A DNA stretch of 64,000 nucleotides from NCBI GenBank assembly GCA_933228675.1, contig OW121741.1:58492651-58556650 (forward strand). The letters are read 5' to 3'. Position numbers and translations under genes: made by a program. This DNA comes from Stomorhina lunata. Taxonomy: Eukaryota; Arthropoda; Insecta; Diptera; Rhiniidae. The notes under the pieces were generated by a model. It was not told where the DNA came from. It ran no database searches and was given only the letters and a program-made list of their open reading frames with translations. This document shows, piece by piece, positions 38,818 through 49,958 of this stretch; position 1 is the first letter of the stretch; every line of letters begins with the position of its first letter.

Positions 38818-41039
38818 TTATTGTTTATTTGGCTGGAATATTTCTTGTAAATATTTTATATTCTGCTCTGTATTACTGCTGTCCTGTAGCAGTTCTTTAA
38901 CTTCGGCACTTAGGTCCGAAGGGTTTACTTTCCATTGACTTCGAATGCTAGAGATGAATGGATCTGATGTTGCTAATAATATGTGAAATAAGTCTTCATT
39001 TGTAGAACTTCGTGACGTTTTTCTGGTATTATGTTCTCTGTAAAATCTGTAATCCTTATTTCTTTTTTTCCTGGGCTTCCTCTGATAAATCTCCAATTGG
39101 TAATAAATGGTGCTTAATGACATCTTCTCCATGATAAAGAACTTTGTGCGCTGTTGCTGACATATTTCTATAATTGTATTTGGATATATATATAGCAACA
39201 GTTTCCTTGGCATAATCACCAAATTTTTTAGCATTAATTTGTTCATTGCACGCAAGTACTTCAGTAATTGTTTTAAATCTTGAAATAAGATGTATATCAA
39301 CACTTGTTACATCAGATGTAGTTTCGGGATCCAAAAAGAATCTTCTTGCGGTATTGCCATCGTTTGTATTGCCTGATCCTTGTTTTGGTTGATCTATAAT
39401 TAACCCGTGTTAGAGAAATGCATCATGAACTTGTTTCTTTTTCAATTTTCTTTTCTCTTTGTTGGTGTCATTATTTCTTACTGATCCGAAGTCCAAATCA
39501 TAGCTAATTTTCAGTACGTGTTCCATAAATCTTATTCTCGTATGTAGCGATGATAATGACTTTGTAGGTTCTTGGTTTAACTGACTTGATGTTGCTTTAC
39601 ATATAATACAGCTGGATGAAGCTTTTGTATCAGTCAAAGCCTGGGCAGTTTTTCCGTCTATCATTGAAAGTATTAATTGATAATTCAATTTAATAGTATG
39701 TTCATCTATCTCTAACTCTAATGGCTTTAGTGTTGAAATTTGAGCTCTGGTGTTACTTATTTCATTCTTAATGGTATCATGAGTTTCCTTTTTAAATTCA
39801 AATTTTATTGGTCTGCAGTACTTCGTGGACGATGGAGTATGATTTTTCCAAATAAAATTTGTTTGCATTGTGCTGGACGAAGGTTCCGAGTCTTCTAAGT
39901 TTTTTATTAATCGCAATGGCACAAATGACACCATGAACATATCTGTGTCAGAAATATCTTCACATAAAAATTGTTTATATTGTTTTTGTCCTGAAGATCC
40001 ATCGCATCCCCATTTACAAAAGAGAGTTAAATTGCAGTTTCCATGTTTTTTTAAACCACTTCCTTTAAGTGATTGCAGCAACCTTTCAGCGTGAACCGCC
40101 GTGGTATAGCAGGTTAGTCATCCGCCTAGCATACCAGAGGCCCAAGTTCGATCCCTGGCCAGATTCACTTGAAAAAATAAACTTTCAAAAAAAAGCGGCG
40201 GTTCACCTCATAACTCAGCTAGCCACTGGTTATTGAGTATTAGGCTATGTAAAACTTCTCTAACTAATGCACTTGCCGTTCGGAGCCGGCGTTAAAACGT
40301 AGGTCCCTTCAATGAGTTTAAAAATAGAATCGGATGCAGCTCATTGTCTGAGAGAAGTACCCCTTGTTCCAATTGGAATGTTGTCGGGGAATTATATATA
40401 TATATAACCTTTCAGCTGTATGATCAAGTAGAGCTTGCAGTTGTACCTGTGCAGAAATTGGTATGATTTTCATAGATTCCTTTGGAGGATAGCACTCCTT
40501 TTTAGCTGCAATTATGTGATGATATGACGGGTATAAATTTAAGCCTTTTTCGATCGCACGCAATCTGAGTTGAGTATACTGGTGTTTTGTTAGCTTTAAA
40601 TCCAGAAGTTATGGAAGTGCTTCCTCGTTTGTAAATTGGTTTTCCTCGTTTGGTGTTGGAATCTTTAATGTTTTCACACCCGATTTCTTCATTTAAATTC
40701 TTCAGTTTTCGTCTCTTAGATCTATCGCTACAGTTATCTAACGGTTTTTGTGGTCTTCCACAACTCCCATCATTTGTTGTTTCTGAAATGATCTGGATAC
40801 GAAGTTCACCTTCTAACCAACTCGCAAAGCGCTTGTAAAATTTACTTTTACTAAAGTCAACTTCCTTGTAGTAAATATCTATTCAATGTTTTGACGAAAT
40901 TAGATACTTTGTTTTTTATTTCCAGTTGTGTTTCAATGTAGATACTATTTATATTCAGTTTTGTTTGAATATGGCTTAGAACACCATCTTTATTTTTAAA
41001 ATATTCTTCGGCCAATTTTTTATAGCTGAAAGTCTCCAT
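38818..41039 (-). pseudogene. RAG1/Transib-like transposase, broken
   Basis: The N terminus is METFSYKKLAEEYFKN (41039). A basic linker follows (KRRKLKNLNEE), then ICKATSSQLN, a CxxC motif. Three acidic residues stand in contexts resembling the RAG1 core: Asp in CKWGCDGSSG (40001-40003), Asp in TNDGNTARRFF (39359-39361) and Glu in SEEAQE next to RNKDYRFYREHNTRK (39068-39070). These fit mouse RAG1 Asp600, Asp708 and Glu962 by local pattern. Damage includes one extra base near 40860, a SINE at 40091-40405, a stop at 39405-39407 and a slip in an A-run near 39060. Many arthropods have unnamed proteins of this type. Assignment to the RAG1/Transib group is inference from motifs; a Chapaev-type relative is the main alternative. 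Confidence 0.6.
40091..40405 (+). mobile_element. tRNA-derived SINE
   Basis: 315 bp flanked by an 11-bp target duplication AACCTTTCAGC (40080-40090 and 40406-40416). The head (about 40096-40170) looks like a tRNA with a box A-like TGGTATAGCAGG and a box B-like AGTTCGATCCC, the internal RNA polymerase III promoter. The body has GTAAAACTTCTCT and GCCGTTCGGAGCCGG, typical of a fly interspersed repeat. The tail is (TA)n. It inserted in the transposase gene. Confidence 0.8.
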
Positions 41040-42231
41040 ATTTTAATTTAGCAGAAAATAATGTACTTTTAAAGGACTTTGAAATAAAACTTCCAAATAT
41101 TTATCAACCTTTTTAAATCGAATACTTGTTCGAAACTAACATTTATTTCCAAATTATTGTCCTTATATCATGCTTTGATATTATAATATTCTACCTAGGT
41201 AGCTGTCCATAAAATCAAATGGAAAATTGTACCTGATAAAATTCATCCTGTATTTCACTGAAAGATATTTTAAAATTTTTTTCATGGAATTTTTAAAATG
41301 CAGTGAATAAATTTAGGAAGTTTTATATAATGTCATAAAAGACCAATTATAATAATTTTTAAGTATAATAAAACCCTTTAACGCTGATGAGTAACAGGCT
41401 AGGTAACATTTCTTAAAAAATGGAAAATTTTAACTGTTAAAATTTATTCTGTACTTTACTGAAATACATTTTAAAGGTTTTTTCCCTATAATTTTTAGCA
41501 GGTAATTGAAATATCTGTGCAAAATGAAATATTTTTAAAATTCTTTGAAAAATTCCCTAAAAAAATTCAGGGAAGTTTTTTTTAAGATACCAACCATTTG
41601 AATAAAAATTTAAACCACTAATAACTTTCCTCTTATTGAAATAACTATCTGCAATTTGTATTTATGACAGTGAATGATTTCTAAAATAAATTTACTAGTA
41701 ATTTTGATAGAATTTTGCTTGTAAAAATGTTGAGTATTTTCATTAAAATAAAAAACGTGTTCTATGTGCGGGTCCGGGCGGGTGCAAAAGTATATATAGG
41801 CTTAAAGGGAACACTCTTGGCTTTCTTTGGGTGGTTTCGATTCTTGTTTCCATTTGTTTCTTTAAAAGTTATGCACTACTAAACTTGAAATTTTATGAGT
41901 ATATGGTGATTTTAAATTTTTTACATAACACCTTAACTACAAATTATACAGGGTGCGCAAATACTATTTGTTAAAACCAACAGTCCACCCAACATAACAA
42001 AAAAAACCGCAGCCCATTAGCATTAATAGTTTTCAAGAAATCGTAATTAATGAGATCAAAAATTACAATTTTTCTTTCATTTCTAAATTAACCAAAATTC
42101 CTTGTCTTTAGCAGCATGCCACGCCCACTACAGCGAATATTTTGACCAAATTTTTTGGCGACCTTAGTTTTGATATGTTTTCTTTCTGATGGTATAAAAA
42201 TTTTAAAAATCTATGTCAACAAAAAATATAG
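41040..42231. other. Non-coding right part of the RAG-like transposon
   Basis: About 1.2 kb, AT-rich, between the transposase start and the right inverted repeat. It probably includes the promoter, but no motif can be assigned. Several short phrases such as GGAAAATT recur. Confidence 0.4.
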
Positions 42232-42244
42232 GTTTTGGCCAATG

Positions 42245-42778
42245 AAATTTGATTCTAAACCACCGTGCGACGGTCACTATGAATACAATATCATATTTGG
42301 GCCACACAGTAAATAAAGATGGTACTACTCCCGGAACTGAGAAAATAAACGTTATAAAAAATTTTAAGGTTCCAGAGAATACGACGGAAGTACGACGCTT
42401 CCTAGGGTTGACTGGATTTTTCCGAAAATTTGTGGAGAACTACTAGATCATTTCTAGACCTCTTACGGAGCTCTTGCGTAAAAGTGAGTCGAATAACTTC
42501 AAATGGGGTAATTCGCAGGACCAATCGTTTAAAAGACTAATTGAGATTCTAAGCAACAAGCCTGTACTTTCTATATATAATTTATCGGCACAACATGAGG
42601 TGCATACCGATGCAAGTAGTTTGGGACTAGCTTGTCTCCTGTTGCAGTCGACAAATGATTTATTTTGTATTGTGTATTTTATTTTAGTAGACACTGTTCC
42701 GATGCTGAAGCAAAGTACTACAGCTATGAGCTCGAAGTACTGGCCGTGGTAGAGACTTTAGAGCGTTTCCGTATTTAC
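42245..42778 (+). pseudogene. Ty3/gypsy RT thumb and RNase H, first copy
   Basis: Starts at LILNHRA, runs through YLGHTVNKDG, FLGLTGFFRKFVENY, a TAG stop (42444-42446), RPLTELLRK and the RNase H start EVHTDASSLGLACLL, then after a frame change near 42665 continues with SDAEAKYYSYELEVLAVVE. RNase H Asp and Glu are present. It ends at GTATTTAC, the hAT target site. Confidence 0.85.
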
Positions 42779-42925
42779 CAGAGTTCTGCATCAAAACATT
42801 TGAAAAGCTTTTCAACACATTCGCTTTTTTTTAGATTCAACTCTTTATTCGTTTTTGTTCACGCGAATCAAATTCGTGTAGAAACAAAAAAGACACAAAA
42901 TTAAAAAAACACACAAGAGAACTGT
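42779..42925 (+). mobile_element. hAT element, left 147 bp only (from the duplication)
   Basis: CAGAGTTCTGCATCAAAAC directly follows GTATTTAC (42771-42778). The segment then breaks off into the second tandem unit. The complete element lies at 46236-48284. Confidence 0.8.
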
Positions 42926-45701
42926 CATTATTTCTTACTGATCCGAAGTCCAAATCATAGCTAATTTTCAGTACGTGTTCCATAAATCTTATTCTCGTAT
43001 GTAGCGATGATAATGACTTTGTAGGTTCTTGGTTTAACTGACTTGATGTTGCTTTACATATAATACAGCTGGATGAAGCTTTTGTATCAGTCAAAGCCTG
43101 GGCAGTTTTTCCGTCTATCATTGAAAGTATTAATTGATAATTCAATTTAATAGTATGTTCATCTATCTCTAACTCTAATGGCTTTAGTGTTGAAATTTGA
43201 GCTCTGGTGTTACTTATTTCATTCTTAATGGTATCATGAGTTTCCTTTTTAAATTCAAATTTTATTGGTCTGCAGTACTTCGTGGACGATGGAGTATGAT
43301 TTTTCCAAATAAAATTTGTTTGCATTGTGCTGGACGAAGGTTCCGAGTCTTCTAAGTTTTTTATTAATCGCAATGGCACAAATGACACCATGAACATATC
43401 TGTGTCAGAAATATCTTCACATAAAAATTGTTTATATTGTTTTTGTCCTGAAGATCCATCGCATCCCCATTTACAAAAGAGAGTTAAATTGCAGTTTCCA
43501 TGTTTTTTTAAACCACTTCCTTTAAGTGATTGCAGCAACCTTTCAGCGTGAACCGCCGTGGTATAGCAGGTTAGTCATCCGCCTAGCATACCAGAGGCCC
43601 AAGTTCGATCCCTGGCCAGATTCACTTGAAAAAATAAACTTTCAAAAAAAAGCGGCGGTTCACCTCATAACTCAGCTAGCCACTGGTTATTGAGTATTAG
43701 GCTATGTAAAACTTCTCTAACTAATGCACTTGCCGTTCGGAGCCGGCGTTAAAACGTAGGTCCCTTCAATGAGTTTAAAAATAGAATCGGATGCAGCTCA
43801 TTGTCTGAGAGAAGTACCCCTTGTTCCAATTGGAATGTTGTCGGGGAATTATATATATATATAACCTTTCAGCTGTATGATCAAGTAGAGCTTGCAGTTG
43901 TACCTGTGCAGAAATTGGTATGATTTTCATAGATTCCTTTGGAGGATAGCACTCCTTTTTAGCTGCAATTATGTGATGATATGACGGGTATAAATTTAAG
44001 CCTTTTTCGATCGCACGCAATCTGAGTTGAGTATACTGGTGTTTTGTTAGCTTTAAATCCAGAAGTTATGGAAGTGCTTCCTCGTTTGTAAATTGGTTTT
44101 CCTCGTTTGGTGTTGGAATCTTTAATGTTTTCACACCCGATTTCTTCATTTAAATTCTTCAGTTTTCGTCTCTTAGATCTATCGCTACAGTTATCTAACG
44201 GTTTTTGTGGTCTTCCACAACTCCCATCATTTGTTGTTTCTGAAATGATCTGGATACGAAGTTCACCTTCTAACCAACTCGCAAAGCGCTTGTAAAATTT
44301 ACTTTTACTAAAGTCAACTTCCTTGTAGTAAATATCTATTCAATGTTTTGACGAAATTAGATACTTTGTTTTTTATTTCCAGTTGTGTTTCAATGTAGAT
44401 ACTATTTATATTCAGTTTTGTTTGAATATGGCTTAGAACACCATCTTTATTTTTAAAATATTCTTCGGCCAATTTTTTATAGCTGAAAGTCTCCATATTT
44501 TAATTTAGCAGAAAATAATGTACTTTTAAAGGACTTTGAAATAAAACTTCCAAATATTTATCAACCTTTTTAAATCGAATACTTGTTCGAAACTAACATT
44601 TATTTCCAAATTATTGTCCTTATATCATGCTTTGATATTATAATATTCTACCTAGGTAGCTGTCCATAAAATCAAATGGAAAATTGTACCTGATAAAATT
44701 CATCCTGTATTTCACTGAAAGATATTTTAAAATTTTTTTCATGGAATTTTTAAAATGCAGTGAATAAATTTAGGAAGTTTTATATAATGTCATAAAAGAC
44801 CAATTATAATAATTTTTAAGTATAATAAAACCCTTTAACGCTGATGAGTAACAGGCTAGGTAACATTTCTTAAAAAATGGAAAATTTTAACTGTTAAAAT
44901 TTATTCTGTACTTTACTGAAATACATTTTAAAGGTTTTTTCCCTATAATTTTTAGCAGGTAATTGAAATATCTGTGCAAAATGAAATATTTTTAAAATTC
45001 TTTGAAAAATTCCCTAAAAAAATTCAGGGAAGTTTTTTTTAAGATACCAACCATTTGAATAAAAATTTAAACCACTAATAACTTTCCTCTTATTGAAATA
45101 ACTATCTGCAATTTGTATTTATGACAGTGAATGATTTCTAAAATAAATTTACTAGTAATTTTGATAGAATTTTGCTTGTAAAAATGTTGAGTATTTTCAT
45201 TAAAATAAAAAACGTGTTCTATGTGCGGGTCCGGGCGGGTGCAAAAGTATATATAGGCTTAAAGGGAACACTCTTGGCTTTCTTTGGGTGGTTTCGATTC
45301 TTGTTTCCATTTGTTTCTTTAAAAGTTATGCACTACTAAACTTGAAATTTTATGAGTATATGGTGATTTTAAATTTTTTACATAACACCTTAACTACAAA
45401 TTATACAGGGTGCGCAAATACTATTTGTTAAAACCAACAGTCCACCCAACATAACAAAAAAAACCGCAGCCCATTAGCATTAATAGTTTTCAAGAAATCG
45501 TAATTAATGAGATCAAAAATTACAATTTTTCTTTCATTTCTAAATTAACCAAAATTCCTTGTCTTTAGCAGCATGCCACGCCCACTACAGCGAATATTTT
45601 GACCAAATTTTTTGGCGACCTTAGTTTTGATATGTTTTCTTTCTGATGGTATAAAAATTTTAAAAATCTATGTCAACAAAAAATATAGGTTTTGGCCAAT
45701 G
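42926..45701 (-). pseudogene. RAG-like transposase, 5' part, second copy
   Basis: Contains the region from METFSYKK (44496) to YDLDFGSVRNND (about 42930) and the right inverted repeat (45689-45701). The first Asp motif is present at 43458-43460. The second Asp and the Glu motifs are absent because the duplication broke inside the gene. Confidence 0.6.
43548..43862 (+). mobile_element. SINE, second copy by duplication
   Basis: Same SINE and same target duplication as at 40091-40405, carried along in the tandem unit. It is not an independent insertion. Confidence 0.8.
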
Positions 45702-46235
45702 AAATTTGATTCTAAACCACCGTGCGACGGTCACTATGAATACAATATCATATTTGGGCCACACAGTAAATAAAGATGGTACTACTCCCGGAACTGAGAA
45801 AATAAACGTTATAAAAAATTTTAAGGTTCCAGAGAATACGACGGAAGTACGACGCTTCCTAGGGTTGACTGGATTTTTCCGAAAATTTGTGGAGAACTAC
45901 TAGATCATTTCTAGACCTCTTACGGAGCTCTTGCGTAAAAGTGAGTCGAATAACTTCAAATGGGGTAATTCGCAGGACCAATCGTTTAAAAGACTAATTG
46001 AGATTCTAAGCAACAAGCCTGTACTTTCTATATATAATTTATCGGCACAACATGAGGTGCATACCGATGCAAGTAGTTTGGGACTAGCTTGTCTCCTGTT
46101 GCAGTCGACAAATGATTTATTTTGTATTGTGTATTTTATTTTAGTAGACACTGTTCCGATGCTGAAGCAAAGTACTACAGCTATGAGCTCGAAGTACTGG
46201 CCGTGGTAGAGACTTTAGAGCGTTTCCGTATTTAC
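45702..46235 (+). pseudogene. Ty3/gypsy RT thumb and RNase H, second copy
   Basis: Same content and defects (stop at 45901-45903, frame change near 46122) as 42245-42778. The shared lesions show the decay preceded the duplication. The frame continues across the hAT element into 48285. Confidence 0.85.
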
Positions 46236-48284
46236 CAGAGTTCTGCATCAAAACATTTGAAAAGCTTTTCAACACATTCGCTTTTTTTTAGATTCAACTC
46301 TTTATTCGTTTTTGTTCACGCGAATCAAATTCGTGTAGAAACAAAAAAGACACAAAATTAAAAAAACACACAAGAGAACTGTAGAGAACTGTTGAGAGTA
46401 AAAAACTCCACACGACAACAAACAATTTCAGCAATCACAGTTTTGTTTCATAAAATATCGAATTAACACGAATCATTCGAGTTCATTTGTAGGTATATAA
46501 ACATTTTTGCGTTGAAATGAAAAAAAAAATAAAATAAAATTAATGTTTACATTCTTATTTTTATTTTTTATTTAACTTAAAAGTTCTTAAAAAAACTAAA
46601 ATTAATTAATTCTTTACTAATTTTTAAAGTTATAATAATATAAAATATACTTTTGTTTTATATTTGTGTATATTGCAAATTATCAGACTTTGAGTTTTAT
46701 TATATCAATCAATATGTGACAGTTATTTTGATTTAATATTATATCAAGCAATGACTGCTTTTTATTTTGTGATTAAATTTTTTAAGCAATTTCTGTGCGA
46801 TATCTTTTAAAATTGATTTTTTAGAGCAGGAATTTTATTTTTTATATAAAATCGGAAATTTTGAAAATTTTCCATAAAAATAGGAAAATTTAAAAATTTC
46901 CCATCAAAAAGGGAAATTTTTAAAATATCCTATATAAATGGGAAATTTTGGAAATTTCCCATAAACATTGAAGATTTTGAAACCTTCTTACAAAAATTTA
47001 AACTTTTAAAACTTCTTATAAAAATAGGAAATTTTTAAAAATAAAATTTTTGAAATTTCGAATAAAAAGGAAAATTTCCCATAGAAATGGAAAAAAAATT
47101 TAAAATTTCTAATAAAAATGGGAAATTTTTAAAATATCCTAAAAAACAGATATTTTAAGAAAGGAAAACTTTTAAGTTTTCCAATTTTTCCATTTTTATA
47201 GAAAAGTTTTAAAATTTCCTATTTTTAAAATTACCCATTTTTATTATAAATTTTAGAATTTTCGCATTAATATGAGAAAATTTTTGAAATTTCCCATAAA
47301 ACTGGGAAAATATTAAAATTTCCCATTCTTATTTTCAAAATTTCCTACTTTTATGGGAAATTTTCAAAATTGACCATTTTTATGTGAAATTTTCAAAATT
47401 TACCATTTTTATGGCAAATTTTCAAAATTGACCATTTTAATCGGAAATTTTCAAAATTTCCCTTTTTTATATGAAATTTTCAAAATTTACCATTTTTATG
47501 TGAAATTTCAAAATTTACCATTTTTATGGGAAATTTTTAAAATTTACCATTTTTATGGGAAATTTTCAAAATTTCCCATTTTTATGGCAAATTTTCAAAA
47601 TTGACCATTTTAATCGGAAATTTTCAAAATTTCCCTTTTTTTATTGCAAATTTTCAAAATTAACCATTTTTATGGAAAATTTTCAAAATTTACTATTTTT
47701 TATCGGAAATTTTCAAAATTTAACATTTTTATCGGAAATTTTCAAAATTTATTATTTTCATGGCAAATTTTCAAAATTGACCATTTTTATGTGAAATTTT
47801 CAAAATTAACAATTTTTACGGAAAATTTTCGAATATTACCATTTTTATTGGAAATTTTCAAAATTTACCATTTTTATGGTAAATACAAAATATTATTATT
47901 ATTATGCCAATGCACCTCTTGATTTTTTACTTCTTTCACAAAAAAAAATTATCAATTAATCAATAACTTCTTTCACAAAAAAATGTTTTTTAATTAGCAG
48001 TTAATCAATAACTTAAAGAAGGGAATGTGCAACTGTCATTCATTTACTTAGATTGTTTTTAGAATTTTTAGTGTTACTCTCTTAATATACATGAAATAAA
48101 AAAAACAAACAATGTTTTGATTCTCTTCTCATTTTTCTTTATTCGAATTGAGTTGTAACACCAAACTTGATTTTGCAATACTCATTCGTTTCTCTTTCTT
48201 TTCTATTTTTCTTTTGCACTGATCTACACCATTTAAGAATTTTACTGTAATTTGAGATTAAGAATGTTTCATTGCAGAAGTCTG
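46236..48284. mobile_element. Non-autonomous hAT element
   Basis: 2049 bp with terminal inverted repeats CAGAGTTCTGCATCAAAAC and CAGACTTCTGCAATGAAAC (right end reversed). The exact 8-bp target duplication GTATTTAC at 46228-46235 and 48285-48292 is the hallmark of hAT. No transposase gene is present. The interior holds a large AT-rich minisatellite. Removing it restores the RNase H frame across the site. Confidence 0.88.
46850..47895. repeat. AT-rich minisatellite inside the hAT element
   Basis: Roughly 30-bp units of the type GAAATTTTCAAAATTTACC plus ATTTTTATG, with many variants. The left part (about 46850-47320) is mainly in the opposite orientation to the right part, giving large inverted symmetry. 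The breakpoint of the 7829-bp tandem duplication lies in this array at 47788. Open frames read from it encode only the repeat. Confidence 0.85.
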
Positions 48285-49437
48285 GTATTTACCTACTAGG
48301 AAAACATTTCCGTGCGCAGCAATTACGAGAACTAAGGCAACTAAAGAACTTCAACCGAAAGTTGCACGATGGTTTCTAAAATTATTAGAGTATGATTGTG
48401 AATTGGTACACCGTGAAGGGTCTCGAATGGCTCATGTTGACGCTTTGAGTAGAGCGCCCGATTTGCCGGCTGTTGTACCCGAATCGGCAAGTTTCATCAT
48501 GAATATAAAAGTGGCTAGTGACGATTGGATATTAACAATGCAGCTTCAAGACAAAAAACTTTTGAATATCATTAGAATCTTGCGTAAGGAAATAGAATCT
48601 GAGCAATACCCTCAAATAAAATCGGATTATGTTCTGAAAAATAGCCGTCTATATCGTGAAACCCAACAAGGACCGAAACTTGTTATACCCAAAGCTGTTC
48701 GTTGGCGGATCGCGATATACTGTCATGATGACATATGCCACTATGGATTAGAGAAATGCCTTGACCGAGTCCAGCGAAATTTTTGGTTTGATCGTATGCG
48801 AAAATATATGAAAGAGTATATAGCAGCTTGTGTAGAGTGTTGTTATAACAAAACTAAGGGTGGAAAGCCTGAAGGAAGTCTTCATTATGGTGATTTGGAA
48901 CCGCTACCTTTCTGCCAAATACATGTAGACCATCTGGGTCCTTTCGTTAAAAGCAAGAAGGGTCATACCCACATCTTGGCCATATCAGATGCTTTTTCTA
49001 AATATGCTGTCATTAAGGCCGTTCGAAATACGAAATCTGTTCCAGTTATAAATTGCTTGAATGAATTGTCCAGCTATTTTGGTTTACCTAAACGCATTAT
49101 TTCGGACCGTGGAACCGCCTTCACGTCGAAGATTTTCGAAGAGTATTGCAACGATAGTTGTATTCAACACATCAAGAATGCTGTACGTACACCCAGGGCC
49201 AATGGACAAGTCGAACGTGTGAACCAAACTATCTTATCAAACCTACATGCTATGATTGAAGATCCAAAAGAATGGGACGTATCCTTACACAAACTACAGT
49301 GGTCGATCAATTCTCGAAAGAATGCAACAACGGGTTTCAGTCCAAACAAATTAATTTTCGACTATAAACCAATTGACGTAATACAAAATCGTATTGTGGC
49401 AGCTTTACAAAATGATGAAGATCCAGAAACAACCATA
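48285..49437 (+). pseudogene. Ty3/gypsy RNase H end and integrase, unit 1
   Basis: The RNase H end (YLLGKHF) shifts frame near 48300-48330 and continues open through RMAHVDALSRAP. The integrase has an HHCC finger (HDDICHYG, CVECC). The core carries Asp in IHVDHLGPF (48928-48930), Asp in IISDRGTAF (49105-49107) and Glu in GQVERVN exactly 35 residues later, a complete D,D35E triad. The coding is cut by the 5.3-kb transposon at 49438 and resumes in frame at 54741. Apart from that insertion the integrase is uninterrupted. Confidence 0.88.
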
Positions 49438-49454
49438 CACTCATAGAAAAATTG

Positions 49455-49870
49455 AACACATCCGTGTTTAAAATTACACCATTCGGGGTCAATAGTGAAT
49501 TAACACCGTATGTTTACAAATTGAAAACGTATGTTTTCATTAGTGCAACATAAAATGTATACCGTATTTGTACCAGTTCAATACCGTACGGTGTTGTATT
49601 AAAAACGCTTAGTTTTCAAATTGTATACATACGGTGATAATATGAAAACAATTTGTTTTCAATTTCACTCAAAATGTTTATACCAAACGGGGTTGAATTG
49701 AAAACATATTGTTTTCAATTTTAAAACACATTGTTTTCAATTTAAAACACACCGTTGTAAAATTAAAAACAATTCGTTTGCCATTTGAAAACATCACGGT
49801 GTCAATTTGAGAACTTTTCGTTTGCAATTTAATACCAAATGGTATCGAATTAAAAACGGTTTTGTTCGAT
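49455..49870. repeat. Subterminal repeat array of the 5.3-kb transposon
   Basis: Repeated motifs such as TTGAAAACATATTGTTTTCAA (a palindrome), AAACACATTGTTTTCAATTT, CACCGT and ACGGTGT occur in both orientations. A shorter matching array lies at about 54595-54715 near the other end. In CACTA-type elements such arrays bind the transposition proteins; the role here is inferred. Confidence 0.65.
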
Positions 49871-49958
49871 TAAAATTATCTGTACTCCTTTCATACCCAC
49901 CCAAATAAGTAAACCATTTATGTTTTTCAATTTATTTAAATACATACATATATAAATA

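Larger units (their letters stand above)
38298..42244 (-). mobile_element. DNA transposon carrying a RAG1/Transib-like transposase pseudogene
   Basis: Candidate terminal inverted repeats CATTGGCCAAAAC at 38298-38310 and 42232-42244 bound 3947 bp that separate two pieces of the Ty3/gypsy RT. The main gene lies on the minus strand. The termini do not start with the CAC of Transib elements and no clear target duplication is seen, so the element boundary is less certain than the gene. A SINE is nested inside. Confidence 0.6.
39469..42925. repeat. 3457-bp tandem duplication, unit 1
   Basis: Identical, as far as compared, to 42926-46382. The unit joins most of the RAG-like transposon, the Ty3/gypsy RT/RNase H piece and the first 147 bp of the hAT element. 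The junction shares only TGT between the two break ends. Confidence 0.9.
42926..46382. repeat. 3457-bp tandem duplication, unit 2
   Basis: Second copy of 39469-42925. Its right end is contiguous with the rest of the hAT element, so this copy keeps the original right-hand context, while unit 1 keeps the original left-hand context. Confidence 0.9.

Noticed and set aside
40096..40170. Possible tRNA gene
   Set aside because: The tRNA-like head lies inside a 315-bp unit with its own target duplication and a (TA)n tail, so it is a SINE. The cloverleaf arms are also imperfect.
47555..47922. Open frames of 79 and 92 codons in the minisatellite
   Set aside because: They translate only the 30-bp repeat (FQNLPFLW-like), have no family resemblance and are present in overlapping frames.
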